From: Planctomycetota bacterium
Lineage (GTDB): Bacteria > Planctomycetota > JACQVV01 > JASMLP01
Assembly (NCBI GenBank): GCA_030748635.1
Contig: JASMLP010000039.1
Location: 1-42,539 of the forward strand
Direction: 5' to 3'
Length of the DNA: 42,539 nucleotides
This document shows, piece by piece, positions 17,043 through 25,656 of this stretch; within the stretch, counting starts at the first letter, position 1, and each line of letters starts with the position of its first letter. The notes beneath the pieces are model-generated. The model was not told the origin of the DNA. It saw only the letters and a program-made list of their open reading frames with translations, and made no database searches. Both the position numbers and the translations under genes were made by a program.

Positions 17043-18758
17043 CTACTTGGGAACCAGAAACGGGCCGATCGCCAGAAGTTCGAGGTCGGAGCCGTAGAAC
17101 ATCTCGAGCGCGTCGTGCGGGCTGCAGACCATCGGTTCGCCGCGTCGGTTGAGGCTGGTGTTGAGCAGCAGAGGGATTCCGGTCTTGTCCCGGAAGAGCG
17201 AGATCATCCGGTGCAGCTTGGGGTTGGTGGCCGCCGAGACTACCTGCGGTCGGGTCGTTCCGTCGACGTGGACGATCTCGGGCACCTTCTCCGCCCACTC
17301 CTTGCTGACATCAAAGGTAAGAGTCATGTAGGGAGAAGGATGATCCGTACCCAGAAACGATTCGGCCGCCTCGTCCAGAACCACGGGACAGAAGGGCCGC
17401 CAGCGTTCCCGGTACTTGATCTGTAGATTGACCTTATCGGAGACGCCGGGAAAAGCGGGATTGCCCAGAATCGAACGGTTCCCCAGCGCGCGGGGTCCGA
17501 ACTCCATGCGTCCCTGAAACCAGGCCACAACTTCGCCGCGAGCCAACGCGTCGCTGACCTCCTGCTCATAGTGTTCGGGGCGGGTGTACTCGACTCCCCG
17601 CTCTTTCAGCGCGGCCTCGATCTCCTCGTCGCTGTATTCGGGTCCGAGATAGACGTGCTGAAGAGGCTCCACGATCTCTCCGCGTTGATGGGCGACATAA
17701 CTCGCCGCCCCGACCGCGGTGCCCGCGTCGCCAGCGGCGGGAAAGATGAAGATCCGTTCCACGTTCGGCTCGGCCAGGAGCCGTTGGTTCATCTTGACGT
17801 TGAGCGCCACACCCCCCGCGAGACAGAGGTTGCCGCAACGGTCGAGAACGTCCTTGAGCTGTCCCCGCACCAGCGCCAGCACCGCCTCCTCCAGAACCTT
17901 CTGGACGCTGGCCGCGATGTGGATGTAGGGCTCATCGGCCTCGTCCCCTTCCCTCGGCGGTCCCCAGAGGTCGGCCAGCTTCTTGGAGAACCAGCGACCG
18001 ATGCCCTTCTGACGAAAGCGCCGAAACCCGACACAGTTGACATAGCGGGTGTTGAGACGATACCCGTCGGGACCGTAGGTGATCAGGGAACTCAGGTCGA
18101 AGCGATCCGGATCTCCGTAACAGGCCATCCCCATGACCTTGAATTCTCCGTTGAGCATCCGGAAGCCCAGATACTCCGTCACCGCTCCGTAGAAACCTCC
18201 GAGAGAGTCCGGAGAGTGGAACTCCTTGATCTTGTGGAGATTCCCCCCCTTCCCGTGACCCAACCAGGTGGTCGAATATTCCCCGACGCCATCAACCGAG
18301 AGGACAGCGGCTTCCTCGAAACCGGAATAGTGATAGGCGCAGGAAGCGTGAGTGAGGTGATGTTCCACCGGCACGAACTCCGCCCGGTCGGAAACATCGA
18401 TCCCGATCTCTTCGAGCATCCGGCTCACATTGCGACGGTTACGCCGGAAATGACGATTGCCGTTGACAATGGCTCGCAAGGCCCGGTCGGGCGCGTAGAG
18501 GTGTCGTTTGGCGTAGTGCCAGCGCCCCGGATGGAAAAAAGAGACCGGAGCGAAGGGGTAGGCGACCAGATCGATCTCTTCGGGAGCGACTCCCGCCGCC
18601 TCGAGACAGTAGAGCGCCGCTTCCCGGGGCTGCATGTTCTTGGCGTGTTTCTGGCGGTTGAACCGCTCTTCCTCGACCGCGGCGACCAATTTGCCGTCGC
18701 AAAGGAGCGCCGCCGACGGATCGTGTCCCACCGCACCGGAAAGTCCCAGGATCTTCAT
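17043..18758 (-). CDS. Carbamoyltransferase (NodU/CmcH family), copy B
   Basis: 571 residues from the ATG at 18758, chosen because MKILGLSGAVGHDPSAA is the typical family start and GCGAGGA precedes it; longer in-frame starts only add non-conserved residues. It contains EEERFNRQKH near the start, the metal motif EHHLTHASCAYH, and the C-terminal YrdC-like signature GRMEFGPRALGNRSILGNP. The reaction is expected to be as for copy A. The two copies are clearly diverged, so they probably act on different positions or substrates, or together. The gene is divergent from the permease at 19020 across 261 bp. Confidence 0.9.
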   Translation of the reverse strand: MKILGLSGAVGHDPSAALLCDGKLVAAVEEERFNRQKHAKNMQPREAALYCLEAAGVAPEEIDLVAYPFAPVSFFHPGRWHYAKRHLYAPDRALRAIVNGNRHFRRNRRNVSRMLEEIGIDVSDRAEFVPVEHHLTHASCAYHYSGFEEAAVLSVDGVGEYSTTWLGHGKGGNLHKIKEFHSPDSLGGFYGAVTEYLGFRMLNGEFKVMGMACYGDPDRFDLSSLITYGPDGYRLNTRYVNCVGFRRFRQKGIGRWFSKKLADLWGPPREGDEADEPYIHIAASVQKVLEEAVLALVRGQLKDVLDRCGNLCLAGGVALNVKMNQRLLAEPNVERIFIFPAAGDAGTAVGAASYVAHQRGEIVEPLQHVYLGPEYSDEEIEAALKERGVEYTRPEHYEQEVSDALARGEVVAWFQGRMEFGPRALGNRSILGNPAFPGVSDKVNLQIKYRERWRPFCPVVLDEAAESFLGTDHPSPYMTLTFDVSKEWAEKVPEIVHVDGTTRPQVVSAATNPKLHRMISLFRDKTGIPLLLNTSLNRRGEPMVCSPHDALEMFYGSDLELLAIGPFLVPK

Positions 18759-19019
18759 GAATCCTCGCTCTACCCTCTTTGTATTCCTGAACCCAGGCCC
18801 TTCCCGGATCCACTGGCGCGAAAGGATACCAGCCGATTCGCACCGAGGAAAGTCGAGAGACTCGTTCCAGACCGAAAAGAATGCTCTATATCCGGGCAAA
18901 AAAGCCCCCTCATCGGCCAAAAGACAGCTCGATCCCTACAAGCGAGTCGGTTCGAGAAAAAAGGCTCTGGATCTTCCGCTTGCGTTCTGGGGGGTAGTTG
19001 CTACCCTTTCGACCTTCTC

Positions 19020-21335
19020 ATGAGCACTACCGACTCGGAACGTCTCGGACGAGACGGAATCCAGACCGAGCTGTCCCGCGACATGGGACTCCTGCACGTC
19101 ACGATGATCGGCGTTGGCGCCATGATCGGGGCCGGGATCTTCGTACTCACCGGCCAAGCCGCCGGACAGGCCGGGCCTGCGCTCATGATCGCCTTTCTCG
19201 CCAACGGGATCGTCACCTCGCTCACGGCCCTGGCTTACGCGGAGTTGGGATCGGCCTTTCCCAACGCCGGAGGCGGGTACCAGTGGGTCCGTGAAGCGAT
19301 GCCTCAACCCACCGGCTTCCTGGCCGGATGGATGGACTGGTTCGCTCACGGGGTCGCTTGCAGCCTCTACTCGGCCGCGTTCGGGGTCTTCGCCATCGAC
19401 ATACTGGCCCATACCGTCCCCGCCCTTCACGGCCTCGGCAACAACCCCTGGGCCCTCAAGGGGACCACCGCCGGTATCGCCATCCTCTTCGCCTACATCA
19501 ATTATCGAGGCGCCGGGGAAACCGGCTCCGCCGAAACCGTCGTCACGGTGGCCAAGATGATCATCATCGGAGCTTTCATCGTGCTGGGCCTGCAGTCGAT
19601 CTTCCAGGGCGATCCTCAGCTGTGGAAGAGTGAATTCGACCCCTTCATCCCCGAAGTGACCGGAATTTCCGGCATCTTCATCGCCATGGGTCTCACCTTT
19701 GTCGCGTTCGAGGGGTACGAAATCATCGCCCAGTGTGGCGAAGAGGTGAAAAACCCGGGACGCAACATTCCGCTTTCTATTCTTATTTCCCTGCTGGTCG
19801 TCGTCCCCGTCTACCTTCTCGTCGCTTTTGTCAGCATCGGAGGGATCCATCACGAGGGCATTCCCTCCTGGCTCTACCTAGGCCAGAAGGGCGAACTCGC
19901 CATGGTCGAAGCGGCGGAAGACTTCATGCCGTTTGGACGGATCATCTTCTTGATCGGTGGACTCTTCTCGACCATGAGCGCTCTCAACGCCACCATCTAC
20001 TCGACCAGTCGCGTCGCCTTCGCCATGGGGCGGGACCACAGCCTTCCAAAATTTCTCGCTTCGGTTCACCCAACCCGCCACACCCCCCACTGGTCGATTC
20101 TCATATCCACCACCCTCGTCGTGGTCATGGCGGTCGGGCTTCCGATCGAAGAGATTGCCAGCGCCACCTCGGTCATGTTCCTCCTGCTCTTCGTCCTGGT
20201 TAACCTGGCCTTGATCAACCTACGCCGCAACCATCCGGAAGTTCCGCGCGCGTTTCGTGCCCCCCTGGTCCCCCTCATCCCGATCCTGGCCATGATCATG
20301 AATCTCGTTCTGGCCGGTTTTCTCTTTTACTACCAGCCGCGCGGAGTCTGGATCGCTCTCGCCTACACCGCTTGCGGGGCCATCATCTACTTTGCCTACA
20401 GTCGAAGGCGGGAACGAGCCGCGCAGGTTCTTCCCACCCTCTACGAAGAAACCCGTCAACTCTCGGCCGACCGGCACCGTATCCTCGCCCCGCTGTCCAA
20501 TCCGGCTCACTCTCGAGCGGTGATGGAACTGTGCAGCATCCTGGCCCGGCCCCATGAAAGCACGATCCACGTCCTGCAAGTCAGTCGTCTTCCCCAGGTA
20601 CTTCCCCCCTCCCAAGCCAGCGCGTTGCTTCCTGGATCGAAAAAACTCGTGGCCGACGCGATCGATATCAGTGAGGAATTGGACTGTCCGGCTCGAGGTC
20701 TCGTGAAACTCGGGCACAACGTACCGCAGGCGATCATCGAGACCGCCGAAGAGCGCAACGCGAACCTGGTGGTTCTAGGTTGGGAAGGACGCCAACCCGC
20801 TCCAGGCGTTCGCTTCGGGCGGGTTCTCGATGAAACCGTCGCCCACATCCAACGGGATGTTGTGATGCTCCATCGCGCGCTCCATCCCGGCTTGCAACGG
20901 GTGATTGTCCCTCTGCTCTCGGTCCGCACGGCTCAACTCTCTCTCCAAATCGGCCGAACCCTGCAAGACTGGATGCAAAAAGATCTGGTGATCCTCCACC
21001 TCGTCTCCTCCCCCTCGCTGATCGATGAAGTGAAACAGCAAATATTTCGTGAACTCGAGGAGTCTCCGGTCGTCCTGGACCTCGACCGTTGCCAGATCGA
21101 CGTCCAGGTGTCAAACAACATCGTCGAATCGATCGTCTCCTACGTGGACGAAAACGATCTCCTGATCCTCGGCTCACCCGAAGAAGGCGTTCTTCAAAAG
21201 GTGCTCTTTGGTGATATTCCCGAAAGAGTGATTCTCCAGGTTCCGGGTCCGGTTCTTCTGACCAAGGCCTACAGCGGACGAGTCCTCAACTGGTTTCAGC
21301 GATTCTTCGGTTCGAAAAAGTCCGTGATCAAGTAA
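19020..21335 (+). CDS. APC-family amino acid permease fused to two universal stress (UspA-like) domains
   Basis: 771 residues from the ATG at 19020. Residues ~20-460 form a 12-helix APC permease opening with GVGAMIGAGIFVLTG, the substrate-binding unwound helix of the family; FVAFEGYEIIAQCGEEVKNP is also typical. Two cytoplasmic USP domains follow (~470-610 and ~620-760). The first ends in an ATP-loop-like VVLGWEGR segment, the second in LLILGSPEEG. Such permease-USP fusions import amino acids or related cations, the USP part probably sensing nucleotides. The frame stays open for ~1.4 kb upstream, but only as antisense to the carbamoyltransferase. A weak TTGCGT-16-TACCCT promoter-like pair lies at 18980-19007. 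The next gene starts 14 bp after the stop. Confidence 0.9.
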   Translation: MSTTDSERLGRDGIQTELSRDMGLLHVTMIGVGAMIGAGIFVLTGQAAGQAGPALMIAFLANGIVTSLTALAYAELGSAFPNAGGGYQWVREAMPQPTGFLAGWMDWFAHGVACSLYSAAFGVFAIDILAHTVPALHGLGNNPWALKGTTAGIAILFAYINYRGAGETGSAETVVTVAKMIIIGAFIVLGLQSIFQGDPQLWKSEFDPFIPEVTGISGIFIAMGLTFVAFEGYEIIAQCGEEVKNPGRNIPLSILISLLVVVPVYLLVAFVSIGGIHHEGIPSWLYLGQKGELAMVEAAEDFMPFGRIIFLIGGLFSTMSALNATIYSTSRVAFAMGRDHSLPKFLASVHPTRHTPHWSILISTTLVVVMAVGLPIEEIASATSVMFLLLFVLVNLALINLRRNHPEVPRAFRAPLVPLIPILAMIMNLVLAGFLFYYQPRGVWIALAYTACGAIIYFAYSRRRERAAQVLPTLYEETRQLSADRHRILAPLSNPAHSRAVMELCSILARPHESTIHVLQVSRLPQVLPPSQASALLPGSKKLVADAIDISEELDCPARGLVKLGHNVPQAIIETAEERNANLVVLGWEGRQPAPGVRFGRVLDETVAHIQRDVVMLHRALHPGLQRVIVPLLSVRTAQLSLQIGRTLQDWMQKDLVILHLVSSPSLIDEVKQQIFRELEESPVVLDLDRCQIDVQVSNNIVESIVSYVDENDLLILGSPEEGVLQKVLFGDIPERVILQVPGPVLLTKAYSGRVLNWFQRFFGSKKSVIK

Positions 21336-21349
21336 TCGGGGGGTTCTCC

Positions 21350-22528
21350 GTGAATATCGAACGCATCCAGGAACTGCTGCGAAACGAAGGTCTCGTCGGG
21401 TGGCTCCTCGCCGACTTCCAGGGCATCAACAGCATCGCCTGTCGGGTCGCTCGACTCGAAGGCATGATCACCCGTCGCTGGTTCTGCCTGATCCCGGCCG
21501 AGGGCCCCATTTCCTGGATATACTCCCGAGTCGAACCCGGCCTTTTCACCGATCGGCCCGGACATCGGTTTCCCTACGCGGGATATGAAGACCTGGACCG
21601 GGTTCTGACCCAGGTCTTGCCCGGAGAAGGTCGACTGGCCATGGAGTACTCCCCACGAGGAGCCCTACCCACCGCCAGCCGGGTCGACGCGGGCACCTTC
21701 GAACGCATCCGTACGCTCTGCCCGAGCCTCGACATCGTCTCCTCCTGCGAACTTCTCCAGTCCTACGTCGCTCTCTGGACCCCGGAGGGACTGGCCTCCC
21801 ACCACCGCGCCGTGGACCACCTGATCCGCCTCAAAGACGAAGCGCTCGCCGCCGTCGAACAGTCCCTCCAGACGGGAACTTACCTCAGCGAATGTTCCAT
21901 CCAGAACCTTCTCGTCGAGGGCTTCCAAAAAGCGGATCTGATCACCAATCACCCTCCGATCGTCGCCGTAGATGAACACGCGGGCAACCCTCATTACGCC
22001 CCCCACCCGGATCAGGATCGCCGGATCGAACCCAACCGCGTTCTCCTCATCGACCTGTGGGCCAAGGAGAATGGACCCGAATCGGTCTATGCCGATATCA
22101 CCTGGATGGCCTACACCGGCTCCACCGTTCCCGCTCCGGTCCAGAAGGCCTGGGAAGCGGTCCGAGATGGACGCGACGCGGCCCTCCGACTCGCTCAGGA
22201 GCGATTTGCCCGGAACCAGAGAGTCGAAGGATGGGAACTCGACCGCATAACCCGAGACCTCATCACTTCTCGGGGTTACGGAGAAAACTTTGTCCATCGG
22301 ACCGGACACTCCTTGGGCCTGGAAGATCACGCTGACGGCGCCAATCTCGACGATTACGAAAGCCGTGACACCCGTCCCTTGATCCCTGACACCGGCTTTA
22401 CGATAGAACCGGGGGTGTATCTACCCGAATTCGGTATTCGCAGCGAGATCGATGTCTTTATCGGACCCCATGGACCCGAGGCGACCACTCCGTGCCAGGA
22501 ATCGATCGACACGATTCCTCCCCACTAA
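21350..22528 (+). CDS. M24-family metallopeptidase (Xaa-Pro aminopeptidase type)
   Basis: 392 residues starting at GTG 21350, 14 bp after the permease stop with a G-run upstream, so probably one operon. The N-terminal creatinase-like domain (1-~160) is followed by the pita-bread catalytic domain. Five metal ligands are recognisable: Asp in LLIDLWAK, Asp in YADITWM, His in RTGHSLGLEDH, Glu in FTIEPGVYL and Glu in IRSEIDVF. It should remove N-terminal residues next to proline, or act as a related dipeptidase, in the cytoplasm. No signal peptide is seen. Pairing with an amino acid permease fits peptide or amino acid use. Confidence 0.88.
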   Translation: MNIERIQELLRNEGLVGWLLADFQGINSIACRVARLEGMITRRWFCLIPAEGPISWIYSRVEPGLFTDRPGHRFPYAGYEDLDRVLTQVLPGEGRLAMEYSPRGALPTASRVDAGTFERIRTLCPSLDIVSSCELLQSYVALWTPEGLASHHRAVDHLIRLKDEALAAVEQSLQTGTYLSECSIQNLLVEGFQKADLITNHPPIVAVDEHAGNPHYAPHPDQDRRIEPNRVLLIDLWAKENGPESVYADITWMAYTGSTVPAPVQKAWEAVRDGRDAALRLAQERFARNQRVEGWELDRITRDLITSRGYGENFVHRTGHSLGLEDHADGANLDDYESRDTRPLIPDTGFTIEPGVYLPEFGIRSEIDVFIGPHGPEATTPCQESIDTIPPH

Positions 22529-22582
22529 ACACCTTCCCGGTATTCGGATAATTCCGGATAATCTACGTGGGCAATATTCTCG

Positions 22583-25500
22583 ATGTTCAAATATTCCAAA
22601 TTACACTCCATCTTTCCGAAAACTTTGCTCGGATTCCTCCTCTATGGGTTCGGCATCACGGTTACCGCTGGACTGATCTTCTATCAGGCGGCCTGGGAGC
22701 GACTGACTCTCAACATCGAAAACGAATTCGACAACGAACAGAGTACGATCGAAAAAATCGCCTGGAACGATCTCCTCGATCACGCTAGCAACAGCCTCCA
22801 ACTTCTGGCTCACTCTCCCCCACTGGAAGACTTTCTCCAGCGCTCACAAACAGACGAAAAACCTTCTGAAAAAACACTGGATCCGTTCTTCCGAAAATTC
22901 CTGGGAATTCATTCCCGGCGATTTCAAAGCATCCAACTGCTTTCTTCCTCGGGATCTACACACATCTGGATCGACAAAGAAACCCGATCACAAGAAAAGT
23001 TCGATGCCGATCCGCAGGAGGAGAAACCTCTGATTCGACTCCGCGAACGACTTCAGAAACTCGAAAATCCGGGAGTTCACTTCGAAGCGCTGCCTCCCAG
23101 AAAGAACGGGCTTTCACTTTTTTTGGCGGGAATCTCACTGGAATCCATCCAGCCGGATACCCCGCCCGCTCTTCTCTTCCTGAAGTGCCGAATTGACTCG
23201 ATCTACCGCTATGTCTCCATGATCAAAGTCGAAAACTATCTGTCGGGATCTCTTCTGGACCAGAACGGCAATACGATCGGGCTGCGAGACACGTCACAAA
23301 AACCGACGTGGATAACCGAAAACCGAAAAATACCCCACGACACAACCGACTGGATTATCCGTCCGATCCCCTTGCGATTTCCGGACACAGAAAAGCCTTT
23401 TCTCAACATCACGCTCGCCGTTTCTCCTCGAACTATCCGGTCCATGCAACAAAGAGTCATCCAACAGTCGATCCTCCTCTCCTTGGCCACTTTTATCTTC
23501 GCGGTTCTCCTCTCTTTCATTCTCTCCCGAAAAATATCCCAACCGGTACAAGCTCTAACTCGGCAGATCGAACAAGTCGCCACGGGGGATTATTCTGTCC
23601 GTGCGCCCGAAGACCGACAAGATGAACTGGGACAACTCGCCGAATCATTCAACGCCATGATCCGATCGCTCAAAGCGAGCACGGAGTCACGAGAGCAAAG
23701 CGAGAAACGATTTCGTGGTCTGGCCGAGAACGCGGCCGACGCCTTTCTCCTTTGCAACCTGGAAAATCTCCACATCCAGGACGTGAATCATGTGGCTTGC
23801 ATATGGCTAGGCTACGAACGAGTGGATTTCTCCAATCTGAAATTGGATGACATTTTGAAAGATGTTCATTCCGATAAATTTTCGGTGATTCGAAAATCCG
23901 CTCGAGTCGGAAACACCTATTCACTCGAGAGCAGTCTCAAACGAAAAGACGACAGCTTCTTTCCCGCCTCTTCCCGAATCACCATCCTCGAGTCGGATGG
24001 CCAACGCCTAGCCCTGTTCCTCATACGGGATGACACCGAACATCGCCGGATCATCCTCGATTTACAGCAAGCCAAAAACGAGGCGGAGCTAGCCAACCAG
24101 ACCAAAACCGACTTCCTCGCCACGATGAGTCACGAACTACGCACCCCCCTTCATTCGATTCTCGGGATGAGCGCCTTTCTGGAAGAGACCACCGAGAACC
24201 CCTCCAACCGCAACCGACTCACAGCGATCGGCCAGTCCAGCAGACGCCTCCTCCGCCTGGTCAACGATCTGCTCGACTTCACAAAAATCGAAGCGGGGGC
24301 GATCCAAATCACTCCCCGAAGCTTCAATCTCCTTCTCGCGTTAGAAAACGTGATCTCCACCCACTTCGAACAGGCCCAGACCCGTGGACTGGACCTCCAA
24401 CTCGACATCCAGAACATTCTGCCAGAAACCGTTCTGGGTGATCGACTCCGGATCCTCCAGATCCTTTCCAATCTCGTAGACAACGCCATCAAATACACCG
24501 AATCCGGTCACGTTCGTCTCTCCGCCCAAAGCCTTTTGAAAGACGATATTTGTCAATGCCAGCTAACCGTCTCCGACACCGGACCCGGCATTCCTCTGGA
24601 TCGACAGAACAAGATTTTCGAACGTTTCCAGCAGATCGACCCGGCCCGAAACGATCCGGACCGGGGAGTCGGACTGGGCCTGGCTATCTGCCAGCAGTTG
24701 GCCGAATTAATGGGAACCTCGATTAAACTGGAAAGCAAAGTGGGTCAGGGCTCTACATTCCAGGTGACCCTGGACCTGCCTCTCCCCACTCCCGAGGAGA
24801 AACAGAAGAACCGAGACACCACACAGATCACCCGGCGAGGAGCCTCTCGGGTTCTATTCAAAAAACGGATTCTTTTCGTCGAGGACGACCCTTTTGGGCG
24901 CGAGATCGGACAGGGCATGCTCCAACGCTTGGGGTGTAAAGTCATTCTGGCCAAAAATGGACAGGAAGCGCTTCAACTCATGGAGCAAGAAACTTTCGAT
25001 CTGATTCTGATGGATTGCCAGATGCCGGTCATGACCGGCTGGACCGCGACCCAACTCTATCGTGAACGTGAAGAACATTCAGAGCGAACTCCCATCGTAG
25101 CGGTCAGCGCGGACGCGCTGGACTCCGCTCGCGAACGATCTCTAGCCGCGGGCATGGACGACTACATCACCAAACCGTTTCGCATCGAAGACCTGGAAGC
25201 GTGCCTGGAGGCCTGGACCACCTCGGACAGCGAAAACACTCGCCCTTCCGATTCGGCCCCTCGTCCCACCGACACGACATCGATCAAAGAGCTCCTGGAC
25301 TGGAGCATGATCGACAGTATCCAGTCATTTTCAGACCATTCCTCGGAAAGCAGTTTTCAATCTCTTTGCAAACTCCTGGAAGAATCCACGATCCGAGATA
25401 TGGAGGAACTCAAGCAGGCTCTTGAAGTCAAAGATGACGTCCGCGCTCGCCAGCTTGCTCATACTCTCAAAGGCCGCTGGTCCACCCTTGGAGCTCGTCC

Positions 25501-25630
25501 CTTCATACAAGATATCGAGTCTCTCCAGGCGCACCTGCGGGCTCGAAACTTTTCTCTCTCATCCGAATGTTTTTCCCGCTTAGAATCGATCTGGCCCAGA
25601 ATCCGGGAAGAGCTGCACAACAAAAACTGA
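22583..25630 (+). CDS. Hybrid sensor histidine kinase (HAMP-PAS-HisKA-HATPase-REC-HPt)
   Basis: 1015 residues. TM helix at ~14-36, extracytoplasmic sensor ~37-295, second TM ~296-314, HAMP to ~366, PAS ~375-490, then HisKA with phospho-His517 in FLATMSHELRTPLHS. The ATPase domain carries N634 (LVDNAIKY), DTGPGI and GVGLGLAI. The receiver has acidic residues at EDDP and acceptor Asp811 in LMDCQMPV, with Lys864 in TKPF. The C-terminal HPt has His960 in LAHTLKGRW. The layout is BarA-like, with a complete internal phosphorelay. There is no output domain, so the signal must pass to separate response regulators; the minus-strand pair that it faces (25657-28302) is the obvious candidate. Start at ATG 22583, ribosome-binding site weak. 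Confidence 0.93.
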   Translation: MFKYSKLHSIFPKTLLGFLLYGFGITVTAGLIFYQAAWERLTLNIENEFDNEQSTIEKIAWNDLLDHASNSLQLLAHSPPLEDFLQRSQTDEKPSEKTLDPFFRKFLGIHSRRFQSIQLLSSSGSTHIWIDKETRSQEKFDADPQEEKPLIRLRERLQKLENPGVHFEALPPRKNGLSLFLAGISLESIQPDTPPALLFLKCRIDSIYRYVSMIKVENYLSGSLLDQNGNTIGLRDTSQKPTWITENRKIPHDTTDWIIRPIPLRFPDTEKPFLNITLAVSPRTIRSMQQRVIQQSILLSLATFIFAVLLSFILSRKISQPVQALTRQIEQVATGDYSVRAPEDRQDELGQLAESFNAMIRSLKASTESREQSEKRFRGLAENAADAFLLCNLENLHIQDVNHVACIWLGYERVDFSNLKLDDILKDVHSDKFSVIRKSARVGNTYSLESSLKRKDDSFFPASSRITILESDGQRLALFLIRDDTEHRRIILDLQQAKNEAELANQTKTDFLATMSHELRTPLHSILGMSAFLEETTENPSNRNRLTAIGQSSRRLLRLVNDLLDFTKIEAGAIQITPRSFNLLLALENVISTHFEQAQTRGLDLQLDIQNILPETVLGDRLRILQILSNLVDNAIKYTESGHVRLSAQSLLKDDICQCQLTVSDTGPGIPLDRQNKIFERFQQIDPARNDPDRGVGLGLAICQQLAELMGTSIKLESKVGQGSTFQVTLDLPLPTPEEKQKNRDTTQITRRGASRVLFKKRILFVEDDPFGREIGQGMLQRLGCKVILAKNGQEALQLMEQETFDLILMDCQMPVMTGWTATQLYREREEHSERTPIVAVSADALDSARERSLAAGMDDYITKPFRIEDLEACLEAWTTSDSENTRPSDSAPRPTDTTSIKELLDWSMIDSIQSFSDHSSESSFQSLCKLLEESTIRDMEELKQALEVKDDVRARQLAHTLKGRWSTLGARPFIQDIESLQAHLRARNFSLSSECFSRLESIWPRIREELHNKN

Positions 25631-25656
25631 CCCGAACCGCGCCCATTCGTGACGGT

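Noticed and set aside
17571-19019. Long in-frame upstream extension of the permease gene
   Set aside because: It is wholly antisense to a well-supported carbamoyltransferase, has no family features, and the permease starts naturally at the ATG at 19020.
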